Positions 23,827 through 33,441 of a DNA stretch of 64,000 bases are shown here, piece by piece. The DNA is taken from contig AP025046.1 in NCBI GenBank assembly GCA_036186865.1, positions 32,138,407 to 32,202,406 on the forward strand. Reading direction: 5' to 3'. The stretch's first letter is position 1. Each line of letters begins with the position of its first letter. The notes beneath the pieces are model-generated. The model saw only the letters and a list, made by a program, of their open reading frames with translations, made no database searches and was not told the DNA's origin. Both the position numbers and the translations under genes were made by a program. The DNA is from Eustoma russellianum. Lineage: Eukaryota > Streptophyta > Magnoliopsida > Gentianales > Gentianaceae.

Positions 23827-24964
23827 CAAGGACTTAGAAGATAATTTTCAAGAGGGGGAAATCACTCCAAGGGGGCGGCCATATGCTTAAAAGGAAAGGA
23901 GAAGAGCAAAAACAAAAACAAGAACAAGAGTTGCAAGTTGAAAGATCAAAAGTGTTCTAGCCTTCTTCTTCTACATTCTCTTTCTTTCTTTCTTCTTGTA
24001 AGCCTATTGTATTCATATCTTTCAATCTTGAATAGGCTTGATATAGACCACCACTCATTATATATCTTTGTAAAAGATTGATCAAGGTGTGATCAATCTT
24101 CAATCTTGCAAGGTGGTGGTGTTCGTGTGCATTGTATTGAACATACAAGGTTTGTAAAGGGTTGGAGTTGGTGTGTAACTCCATCATCCCTGTGGTAAGG
24201 TGTTTTTGAGTTGTGTGATTAGTGTGAACCAAGGAAGGTGTTCCTTGAAGACTGGAGTAGGTTGTTGATAACCGAACCAGTATAAAATTCTTGGTGTCAT
24301 TTACTTTCAGCACTGATTTTCTGTTTCAGCACTGTTTAATGTTTTTAATCACGTTCGTAAAAATAGTAAACGAATTTTAAAAATTACAAAACTTTCAGAA
24401 AACATAGCCAAACGTTCTAGGGTTCTTTTGGCACAAGTTTCAACCCTTTTGGATAAGTATAAGTCATCCAAACGTCCAAAGTTCGGAGACTAGTGCAGTC
24501 TGATTTTCAGGCTTGCAAAGGTTGAGACTTTGATCATATTTGACTAACTTTCCAAAAGAATTTTTCAAAACTGTTTCAACCCATTTAAATAAACTTATAA
24601 GGGGTTAGTCTTTAAATTTTCAGAGCATTTAGAGTTGGGTACAAATAGAAATAAATTTTCCCAATCAGTGTATCGTTTCTGGCAGATTTGTGCAATCTGA
24701 CCACCAACGATTTTTCAAGGGGTTAAAGGTTGAATTTTAATCTGAAATTTTTAGGAGATACTCATAACATCTGAGTCTAAGTTCTCTCCAAATTTCAGAA
24801 TTTTTGAAGACCTGCAACCTAGTTTTAAAAACGTTTTAAAACTAGTTCTAAAAACAGAAACTGTTTTCAGAAGTTGTGTTTTTGGTTCAAACTAATTTTA
24901 AAAATCACATTTTCCGCACCCACTATTCAACACCCCCTTCTAGTGGTGCCTTGAAGATCCTACA
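23827..24964 (+). repeat. Inverted Sirevirus LTR piece
   Basis: These 1138 bp are the reverse complement of 2946-4084 (1139 bp), with roughly 10 percent mismatch by eye. The right edge is exactly the LTR terminus (GATCCTACA at 24956-24964). The left edge (AAGGACTTAGAAG) abuts gag. It replaces the gag N-terminus, primer site and the adjacent part of the right LTR. It is either an inversion or the remnant of a second Sirevirus in the opposite orientation; see findings. Confidence 0.8.
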
Positions 24965-25954
24965 AAAACATCAAGTAAAAGAATTGGACCACCTTGGCAC
25001 ACTAATGTTGGCCGATTTTTACACCTAGTGCATATGCTGAAATTTTCAGCATGTGTTACAAATAAGACAAAGTTTGAAACCTTACCATTTGTAGCTTCAT
25101 TCTTTAAGTCACCAACATTGTATGATTGGTTCTTGAGCAATCAACATGCCAACAAGACTCCACATATGCTCCATCTCAGCTATAGTCGGCGTGTATACAT
25201 GTATATGCATGTGCTGAATTTTATTTTTGCTAACTTTGTAAAATAGTGCACATTTAATAATACACACATGTTATATTCCAATCTGCCCTTAATTTAATTT
25301 TCTAGAACACTTTAAGATGTATGACATATGTAAAAAGTGTCTAGATACGTGTCATATGATGTGCCAAAAATGTTCCATGTGTTGTGTACGTAGAAAACCG
25401 AATTTTCGATATTTATCGATTACCCGATTTTTCTCTAATTAAATTCCAACTTTTGCACATGTTGCATATATTATGTTACACATAGTGGCGACATTAACAT
25501 GTGACAAAATTAAAATTGGAATCTCCACAATTTGGCCTTTAACGTGGGGTGATTTGTGTGTGCCAACATGGAATGACTTATGGCTGGAATTTTCATCATA
25601 GCCACGAAATGTTTGAGCATTTTTGAAGTGTAGGGGATGGCCATCTATTTATGGCAAGTACATGACACGTAGGCGAAGTTTCGGTATTCGCCTGATACGA
25701 CAATTTTTTGGTTTAGAACCGTTTAACGTGTCGTATTTAATTTGTCATCACCATGACTTAAATCATATGATATAAGACCTGAATATACTCATAAATATGA
25801 GTTAAGTATGATGGTGTGACATTAACGTACGTACGTAAGATAAATAACGTGTCGGTAGTACATTGGAATGCATGTGTATGTGCCTTTTTAAAAAAAATCT
25901 GAAAATATATTTATATATATATGTGTATGGCGTGTAAATTAAATGAGAAGAGGA
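24965..25954 (-). repeat. Right LTR (5' LTR) of the Sirevirus, left part
   Basis: From about 25016 to 25954 this matches 4345-5330 of the left LTR. The first ~50 bp (24965-25015) have no clear counterpart there. The LTR is interrupted by the Tekay element at 25955 and resumes at 36092. Confidence 0.83.
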
Positions 25955-26764
25955 TGTAGCGCCCCAGCCCGATACCGTTATCGGAACCAGTGCACCCGCC
26001 GTAGCCTACTATGAGAACTACGAAGCGTCAAGCAGATCAAGCATACATCCTTCATAATGTAAGTTAAAACCAGCGGAAACGTCATAAAATCTAAACCCTC
26101 GTTGTCAATATTACAACCAGAAAACTGCAGCGGAAATAAAACTGTTTGTTCATCTAGCCGACATAAGTTTTAGAACAACATAATAACAATGAGTTTCAAA
26201 CTCAAACAAAATAGTCCACATCTATCTATCCCCTTGTCCATCATCCCATTGAGCCCACTCGCCGTCGTCTTCGATAAATATCAACTCATAATCAGGCTCA
26301 CCTGAAAAGGAGACAGAATGATTGTTCTTAGCGAAAACTTCGCCAGCAAGTAACCCGTCTATACACCCTACGGAATCACACACGTCGAGTCACCAGTGTA
26401 TAAAACATTGCCCAAAAATAAGGTGCTCGGTTTAACAAATAGCATCTTAATAAGAATTACTCAAAACAGATAAAGCACATATGTGAACACAGTTACGAGA
26501 ACCAACATGTATTAAAAAAACGAATCACATAAGCAAGTCATAGACTAACCACGTTTCTTGCATGTCAAGTCTTATGCTTCGTGTATCATGATGCATGTAC
26601 TTTTTTAAAATCACACACAACACCCATGCATATGTCTTCTTTCATAAACATGTCATGCATGTCATTTCACAAAACATTTCATCACTTTACATATCATATT
26701 CTTCGCGTAGCAGAACTTTATACCCTGTGGGTGATCAGTCCACAGCCATCATAACTTTATACCC

Positions 26765-26925
26765 CGTGCTGAAAGGTCCACGGCCCCATTACATATATCA
26801 TATATCCGTGCTGAAAGGTCCACGGCCCCATTACATATATCATATCCGTGCTGATAGGTCCACGGCCCCATAAAATACTTCATTTTCCGTGCTGATAGGT
26901 CCACGGCCCCATAACATACTTTATA
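26765..26925. repeat. ~40-bp tandem repeat in the Tekay LTR
   Basis: Four units contain CCGTGCTGA(A/T)AGGTCCACGG followed by CCCCAT and an AT-rich tail. The right LTR copy (34250-34410) differs by a 2-bp indel and a C-to-A change. Confidence 0.85.
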
Positions 26926-27329
26926 CCCTGCTGTTGATTCACAGATCACGCTCTTTATACCCTGCTTTCGCAGACGTGACTTTTATACCCTGTGATCAAC
27001 CAGCAGCCATTTTGTCTTTCGCAAACTTTACCTTTCTTGTTCTTTTGCAAAACATATCTCAAATCAAATACAAGTGCCCATGTCATGATGCAGGATGCAC
27101 AGATAGCTTCATATCAACATGTAGCACACACACACATACATCTTGTCTATCAAGGATATGGTCTTGCACCTCAAACACTCCCTAAACGTGTTTTACCAAG
27201 TCCATTTGTCTCACTTATTCACTAGAATTCAATCTTATGCTTACTTAATCAAACTTACCATCCACACCTCAAATATACCTCAAATACCCTTGCATTTTAT
27301 GTTCAAAAGAAGTGTATAAAGTTACTACA

Positions 27330-27660
27330 CTTACATAGGGCGCTTAAAGGGTCAAAAAGACTTCCAGTACAGTTGGAACGCTACATGAAGCGCCTATAGT
27401 GACTTCAAGCGCCTATACTAGGTGTTCGAAGTGTCCGGGGATGTTCCGTAGACATTGAACGCCTACATGAAGCGCCTAATGTGACATGAAGCGCTTCAAG
27501 TAGGTGTTCGAAGTGTTCGGACGGTTCTAAACTGCAGTTTTTCTGTACGGGAAAGTTCCAGGACACATGGAACGCTACATGAAGCGCCTATAGTGACATG
27601 AAGCGCCTCATGTAGGCGTTCGAAGTGTTCTGACGATGCCAAACTGCAGTTTTTCTGCAG
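27330..27660. repeat. GAAGCGCC-rich repeat in the Tekay LTR
   Basis: CATGAAGCGCC occurs five times (one as GACTTCAAGCGCC-like), and G(T/G)GTTCGAAGTGT(T/C) three times. AAACTGCAGTTTTTCTG closes two of the units. Blocks are about 90-130 bp. The identical arrangement is at 34820-35150 in the right LTR. Confidence 0.82.
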
Positions 27661-28600
27661 TAACTTCCACCCAACTCCTTTCTTCTTCAACCCTTCCAGA
27701 TTCAACACTTAAAGATCCATCTTAACAACTAGATTCATCATACTTAACATACATCTAATCATGAATTGACGCTTAGTGAATGTCTAACAAGATCCACTCT
27801 AAATCTTCAATCATTCACCACCTTCAAGAATTATCATCTACAATACCCAACCAACAAGACTACAACAATGTCATCACTCATCCCTCAATTTCCTGTACTT
27901 ACTCTCAACATGTAAGTGTATACAATCAACACAAGAGTAGAGCAAGACAAGAAAACACATCAACATATATACTCTCATGGGCATGGTTGACTAACAACAA
28001 ATACTGCACAACTATTTCAGAAATATGGCCCAAAGAACAAGACTTACACCATTAGCAACAAGACTTACACGTAACAAAGCATGTATGATAGACAAGACAA
28101 GAATACTAATGTGTGATTCATATTTTCTCTTTGTAAGAACATAGGGCCTAAAGGTATAAAATTTTGCGTAAAGCGTATAGAAAGATTACTTGCCTTGAAT
28201 TCTAGATAAGCTTACGGATTTACTGCAGAACCTTGATGAGAATTGAACCTAGAATGGCCTTCTCCTTCCGTTCCTTCCTCTCTTCTTCTTCCTTTTCCTC
28301 TCTTTCCCTTTTCTCTCTTTTCCTCTCCTTTTTCCTGCGTTTTCCCTCACCCTTTTTGATGTTAAAACCGTCCCCCCTTAATGCCAATGGGGAGTTATAC
28401 CAAAGTGTGGTGTAACTCCCCTATCTTTAGTAGGGGCTTTTATGCAATTACCCGTAATTACCTTTAATTCTAATTCTAACCCCTTTTCTTACTTTCTATA
28501 TTTAAATAACTAAATACTACAATCTACCTCATTAATTAAATTGAATTCAAGGTTGACCTAGAGTGTTGAAAGTCGTGTTTAAAAGTCACGGGGTGTAACA

Positions 28601-28637
28601 TTCCTCCCCCTTACAAAAAGTTTCGTCCTCGAAACTT
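28601..28637 (-). promoter_or_regulatory. Polypurine tract and upstream hairpin of the Tekay element
   Basis: On the minus strand the hairpin AAGTTTCG-AGGA-CGAAACTT (28637-28618) is followed 17 nt later by the LTR, with TAAGGGGGAGGAA as the plus-strand primer tract. The hairpin starts 7 nt after the final pol stop (28645-28647), so it is non-coding. Confidence 0.85.
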
Positions 28638-28644
28638 ACGTACC

Positions 28645-31600
28645 TTAGTCGAAGAGCTGAGGATACTTCTCCCGCATTTGTTCTTCGAGCTCCCAAGTGG
28701 CTTCACGTTCCGTGTGATTGCTCCATTGAACCTTTACCTAAGGGATCACTCGCTTCCTCAACACTTGATCCTTTCGGTCCACAATTTTCACGGGTACTTC
28801 CTCATAAGTAACATCGTCCTTAAGTTCCAAAGGTTGAGCTTCAAGTACATGACTTGGATCCGCCACGTACTTTCTTAATTGTGACACGTGGAATACATTA
28901 TGAACTTGCGCCAACACCGGAGGTAATGCCAACTTATATGCCAAGGCTCCTACCTTCTCAAGTATTTCATAAGGACCAATAAAACGAGGGCTTAGCTTGC
29001 CTTTTACTCCAAACCTCATGACGCCCTTCGTAGGTGATACCTTCAAATAAACTTTTTCACCCACATCAAAATCCAATGGTCGTCGTTTGGAATCTGCCCA
29101 ACTTTTGCTGCGGTCCTGAGCCGTCTTGAGTCTTTCCCGGATGACTTTCACCTTCTCTAATGTTTTCTCTAATAGCTCAGGCCCAGTGATGGTCCTCACG
29201 CCCACTTCGTCCCAATAAATCGGAGACCTACATTTCCTTCCATACAAAGCCTCAAAAGGAGCCATATCAATTGCGCTGTGGTAACTATTGTTATAAGAAA
29301 ACTCCATCAGCTTTACCATTCCATCCCAACTCCCTTTGAAATCCAGCACGCAAGCTCTTAGCATATCTTCCAAGGTTTGAATTGTCCGCTCGGACTGTCC
29401 ATCAGTTTGGGGATGATACGCCGTACTCAACCTTAATTCCGTACCCATGGCTTCTTGGAATGATGTCCAAAACTTAGATGTGAACCGTGAATCTCGGTCG
29501 GATACTATACTTACCGGGACACCATGTAAGCTCACAATGTTCTCCATATACACATTCACTAGCTTGTCGAGAGGTGTTTCACTTGAAACGGGTAAGAAAT
29601 GGGCAGACTTTGTTAAACGATCCACGATCACCCAAATCATGTCACATCCACTCCTTGTCTTTGGTAAACCAGCTACAAAATCCATTGTGACATGTTCCCA
29701 TTTCCATTCTGGAATTTCCAACGGCACCAACAATCCACCGGGTCTTTGATGTTCCGCCTTGACTTGTTGACACACCAAACACCTCTCTATGAATTCCGCA
29801 ATATGTCTCTTCATCCCAGACCACCAATAGTAACGTTTGAGATCTCTATACATCTTGGTGCTACCGGGGTGTATTGATAACCTCGAATTATGTGCTTCTT
29901 GCAAAACTTCTTTCCTAAGTTCGTCAACATCCGGAACGCATAATCTCTCCCTGAACCATAAGCTCCCGTCCTCCTTAGTCCGAAATCCTTCAACTTGACT
30001 ATGTTTCACCCTTTCCATTATCTCACTTAAGGCCTTATCTCTCTTCTGTGCCTCCTTTATCCGATCAATCAAACTCGGGGTGATAGTCAGGGCTGTCAAA
30101 ACATTCACCGTGGATTCAATCAAATCTAAACCAAACTCCTCCATCTCTCTTTCCAACGGTGATTGTCGTGCATGGCTAGACTTCCTGCTTAAGGCGTCGG
30201 CTACCTTGTTAGCCTTTCCCGGGTGATAATGAATAGTTAGGTCGTAGTCTTTTAGCAATTCCAACCATCTCCGCTGCCTCATATTCAATTCCTTCTGCGA
30301 GAACAAATACTTTAGGCTCTTATGATCTGTGAATACCGCGCACTTCTCTCCATACAAATAATGCCGCCAAATCTTCAAGGCGAACACAACCGCGGCAAGT
30401 TCAAGATCATGTGTGGGATAGTTTTGTTCATAAGGCTTTAGCTGTCTTGAGGCATACGCTATGACTCGTTCGTTTTGCATTAAAACACAACCTACAAACA
30501 AGGTGTTAGTCTAAACTTAATGGATATATATAAGATCATAACCTTATACTATAATTTACGTACCTAACCCGTTCTTTGACGCATCACTATAAATCACAAA
30601 TCCATCCGTTCCAGAGGGTTGAGCCAATACTGGAGCTGTCGTTAATCTCTTCTTAAGCTCCGTGAAACTTTGCTCGCATTCCGCCGTCCACTCAAACTTG
30701 GACTTCTTTTGAGTAAGGCGACTAAGAGGTACGGCAATTCTCGAGAATCCCTCAACAAATTTCCTGTAATAACCTGCTAGACCCAAGAAACTTCGCACTT
30801 CGGTGACATTGGTAGGTCTAGGCCATTCAGTTATGGCTTCCACCTTCTTCGGGTCAACAGCAATCCCCTCTTCTGATATCACATGACCCAAGAAAGCCAC
30901 ACTTCTTAACCAAAACTCACACTTGCTAAACTTTGCATAAAGTTGTTTCTGCCTCAAAATGCCTAGTACGGTTCTCAAATGCTCAGTGTGAGTTTGCTCG
31001 TCAGGAGAGTACACAAGAATATCATCTATGAATACCACTACAAACTTATCCAACTGCTCTCGAAAGACGGTATTCATAAGATCCATAAAAGCCGCAGGGG
31101 CATTTGTCAATCCAAATGGCATCACTAAAAATTCATAGTGGCCATACCTTGTGCGGAAAGCTGTCTTTGCAATGTCCTCGGCCTTCACTCGCAACTGATG
31201 ATATCCTGATCGGAGATCGATTTTCGAGAAAATTTTGGCACCCTTGAGCTGATCAAATAAATCTTCGATTCGCGGAAGGGGATACTTATTCTTGATGGTA
31301 ACTTTATTCAACTCTCTATAATCGATACAAAGCCTCATGCTACCATCTTTCTTCTTTACAAACAAAACAGGCGCTCCCCATGGCGATACACTAGGGCGGA
31401 TGAACTTCTTGTCCAATAACTCCTGCAGTTGCTCCTTCAACTCTCTCAGTTCTGCCGGAGCCATTCTATAAGGAGCTTTAGAAATAGGTTCTGTCCCTGG
31501 AATCAAGTTGATCTCGAACTCAACTTCCCTCGGGGGTGGTACTCCTGGTAAATCTTCCGGAAACACATCAAGGAATTCATTGACCACTGGAATTTGCTCA

Positions 31601-33159
31601 ATAGACGGTACCTCCTGAGTAACATCCATGGCATACACTAGAAATCCCTCAGCACCTTTCCTTAATGCCTTGCGCGCTTGTGCAACCGACACGTACACCT
31701 TTTTGGGTACCTTCTTTCGTTCCGCATCTCCTTGAAATATTACCTCCTCCATCTTAGCATTCTTGATTGTCACTTGTTTCAACCGACAATCAATATTAGC
31801 GTGATTCTTGGCTAACCAGTCCATTCCTAATATGACGTCAAAGTCATACATCTGAATAGGGATCAGTGTGGCAGGGAATGTTTGTCCTTCAAACTCCAAT
31901 TCACAATCCCGGTACCGATGATACGAAACCATAATTTGATCTCCGGCCTCTTGAACACGATACGGAGTTTCTAACCACTCAGACAGACTACTCAGGTGTT
32001 TAGTGAATCTCTTTGCTACGAAGGAGTGGCTTGCGCCGCTATCAAAGAGCACGTTGGCAGGTACCTTATTTACTAAAATCGCACCTGCTACTACGTCGGT
32101 AGCCTCCTGTACATCCGTATCCGTCATGAGATGTACACGGGCATTTGCTCTAGGATTCGCTCTCGGCTGCTGAGCCGCCTCTTCAGGATTATTTTTCTTC
32201 ATCTCCGGGCAGTCCCTAATCATGTGACCCACTTGACCGCATCGGAAACATGCTCCAACCACTTTCCTACACTCTCCAACGTGGTTCCTGTTGCAATGCG
32301 GACAAACTCCTATAGCCTGCTGACTTACTTGATTCTGGGGTGGCAGTCTCTGAAAATTCCCAACTGGCCCTCTCTTCGGAATTTTGACCCAACGTCCGGG
32401 TCTTCCACCAACTCTCACATCCTCCCTTGGTCTCTTGCCTCTATCAGACCCTCCTGCGCTAGCTGCTCTTGCCGCTACTCGGCGGAAATCACTCTCAACA
32501 CGGAAACACGCATCTAACATATCCTCATAAGTTTTCATCCCCGCATTCACTATCGCTGATTGTATCCGTGAGTCCAAACCCCTCTCAAACTTCGTCATCT
32601 TAAGACGATTATCAGACATAATCGCAGGGGCAAACTTACCCAAAGCATGAAAACGATCCGCGTACTCTGACACCGTCATCCTTCCTTGCTCCAATCGGTC
32701 AAATGCTCTTATCTTGTCCAATATTGCAGTCTCCGGTACATAGTACTTAAGGAACACATCACAAAACTGAGTCCACGAGATCGGTGGGGTCATTCTTAAC
32801 ACCATTCCTTCCCACCATTCGCCGGCCTTGCCACTTAGAAGGGGTGTGGCCACCTCAACTTTTATCTCATTCGGAACTTGCACCAGCCGGAAACATTTCT
32901 CAACCTCAGCCAACCAATGCTGAGCCTCTTCAGGATCCGTACATCCACCGAACTCCGGCACCCTCATCTTCCTCATCTCTCCATAAAAGAACCTGATGTT
33001 ATGATGTGGCGCTGGTGGAGGCGGAGGCTGATGCTGCTGCACATACCCTTGTGCAATGACCGTCAGCGCATCAGTGAGTACTTGGGGTAAAACCACTTGT
33101 GGTGGCTGGTTCTCCTGTCCATTGCCAGAGTTGCCTGTGTTATCTCTTCTTGGAGGCAT
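28645..33159 (-). CDS. Gag-Pol polyprotein of the Tekay element (one intron, one in-frame stop)
   Basis: Exon 1 (33159-30564) starts at an ATG 282 nt from the right LTR. Residues: Retrotrans_gag about 70-220, CCHC knuckle CFRCGQVGHMIRDC 304-317, aspartic protease DSGA 373-376, RT about 585-760 with VVFIDDILVYS (catalytic DD about 712-713), start of RNase H from about 853. A GT-AG intron (30563-30492, 72 nt) is needed to join GLG to CVLM inside RNase H. Exon 2 (30491-28645) gives the rest of RNase H (TDHKSLKYLF), an integrase zinc region (HNSRLSIH..CLVCQQ), a DDE core (MDFV, SDRD, GQSERT) and a chromodomain. A TAG at 28738-28740 cuts the chromodomain after KRVIP, although the frame beyond it stays intact to TAA at 28645. 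Proteins package, reverse-transcribe and integrate the element; chromodomains of this group are associated with heterochromatin targeting. Confidence 0.94.
30492..30563 (-). other. Spliceosomal-type intron within RNase H of the Tekay element
   Basis: 72 nt, donor GTACGTAAAT, acceptor TTGTTTGTAG, branch-like CTAAC about 15 nt before the acceptor, strongly AT-rich. Removing it restores the codons for NGLG-CVLM exactly. The corresponding site in the outer element (about 38290) has no intron. If it is not spliced, translation stops one codon after the junction. Confidence 0.85.
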
Positions 33160-33441
33160 ATTTCACTGAAAGGTTAACATTTCATTAGCATTCAGTAAGT
33201 ACAAAAAGGTTACTGAAGGCTCGAATGCGTACTAATAGGTGAGGTGTGTAGCATAACTATTAATACAAAATTAGATGATAAACGCGCTCGCACACACCCA
33301 ACCCGTATCATACTTAACCACTAAAGAGATCGGTACTTATAACTAAGGATCAACCTTAAGGGAAAATCATAGCTTAGGAGTCTAAAAGATCATGAACCTA
33401 AGTTTCCGAAATAGATCTGAAACCTAGGCTCTGATACCACC
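33160..33441 (-). promoter_or_regulatory. Leader and primer-binding site of the Tekay element
   Basis: GGCTCTGATACCA (33428-33440) is the reverse complement of TGGTATCAGAGCC, next to the right LTR that starts at 33442. The leader to the gag ATG at 33159 contains CTTAGG, CCTAAG and TGATCTTTTAGA-type motifs but no coding sequence. Confidence 0.88.

Larger units (their letters stand above)
25955..28600 (-). repeat. Left LTR (3' LTR) of the Tekay element
   Basis: TGTAGCGCCCC at 25955 to GTGTAACA at 28600; in element orientation TGTTACACCCC...GGGGCGCTACA. It contains a ~40-bp repeat with CCGTGCTGAAAGGTCCACGG at 26765-26925 and a complex repeat of GAAGCGCC/GGCGTTCGAAG blocks at 27330-27660. The U5 motif is at 25988-26003 and a CT-rich stretch at 28250-28350. 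Confidence 0.93.

Noticed and set aside
23957..24313. Similar open frames at 3598-3849 and 23957-24313 suggesting a conserved small protein
   Set aside because: The two regions are homologous LTR segments in opposite orientation, with stops and length changes, so shared ancestry of the LTR explains the similarity.
28233..28415. Ser/Phe/Leu-rich frame in the Tekay LTR (also 35724)
   Set aside because: It comes from a CT-rich stretch of the LTR and is not supported by a domain.
32131..32517. Plus-strand open frames opposite gag-pol of the Tekay element (also 29447-29877 and 32784-33090)
   Set aside because: They are antisense shadows of a clear minus-strand polyprotein.
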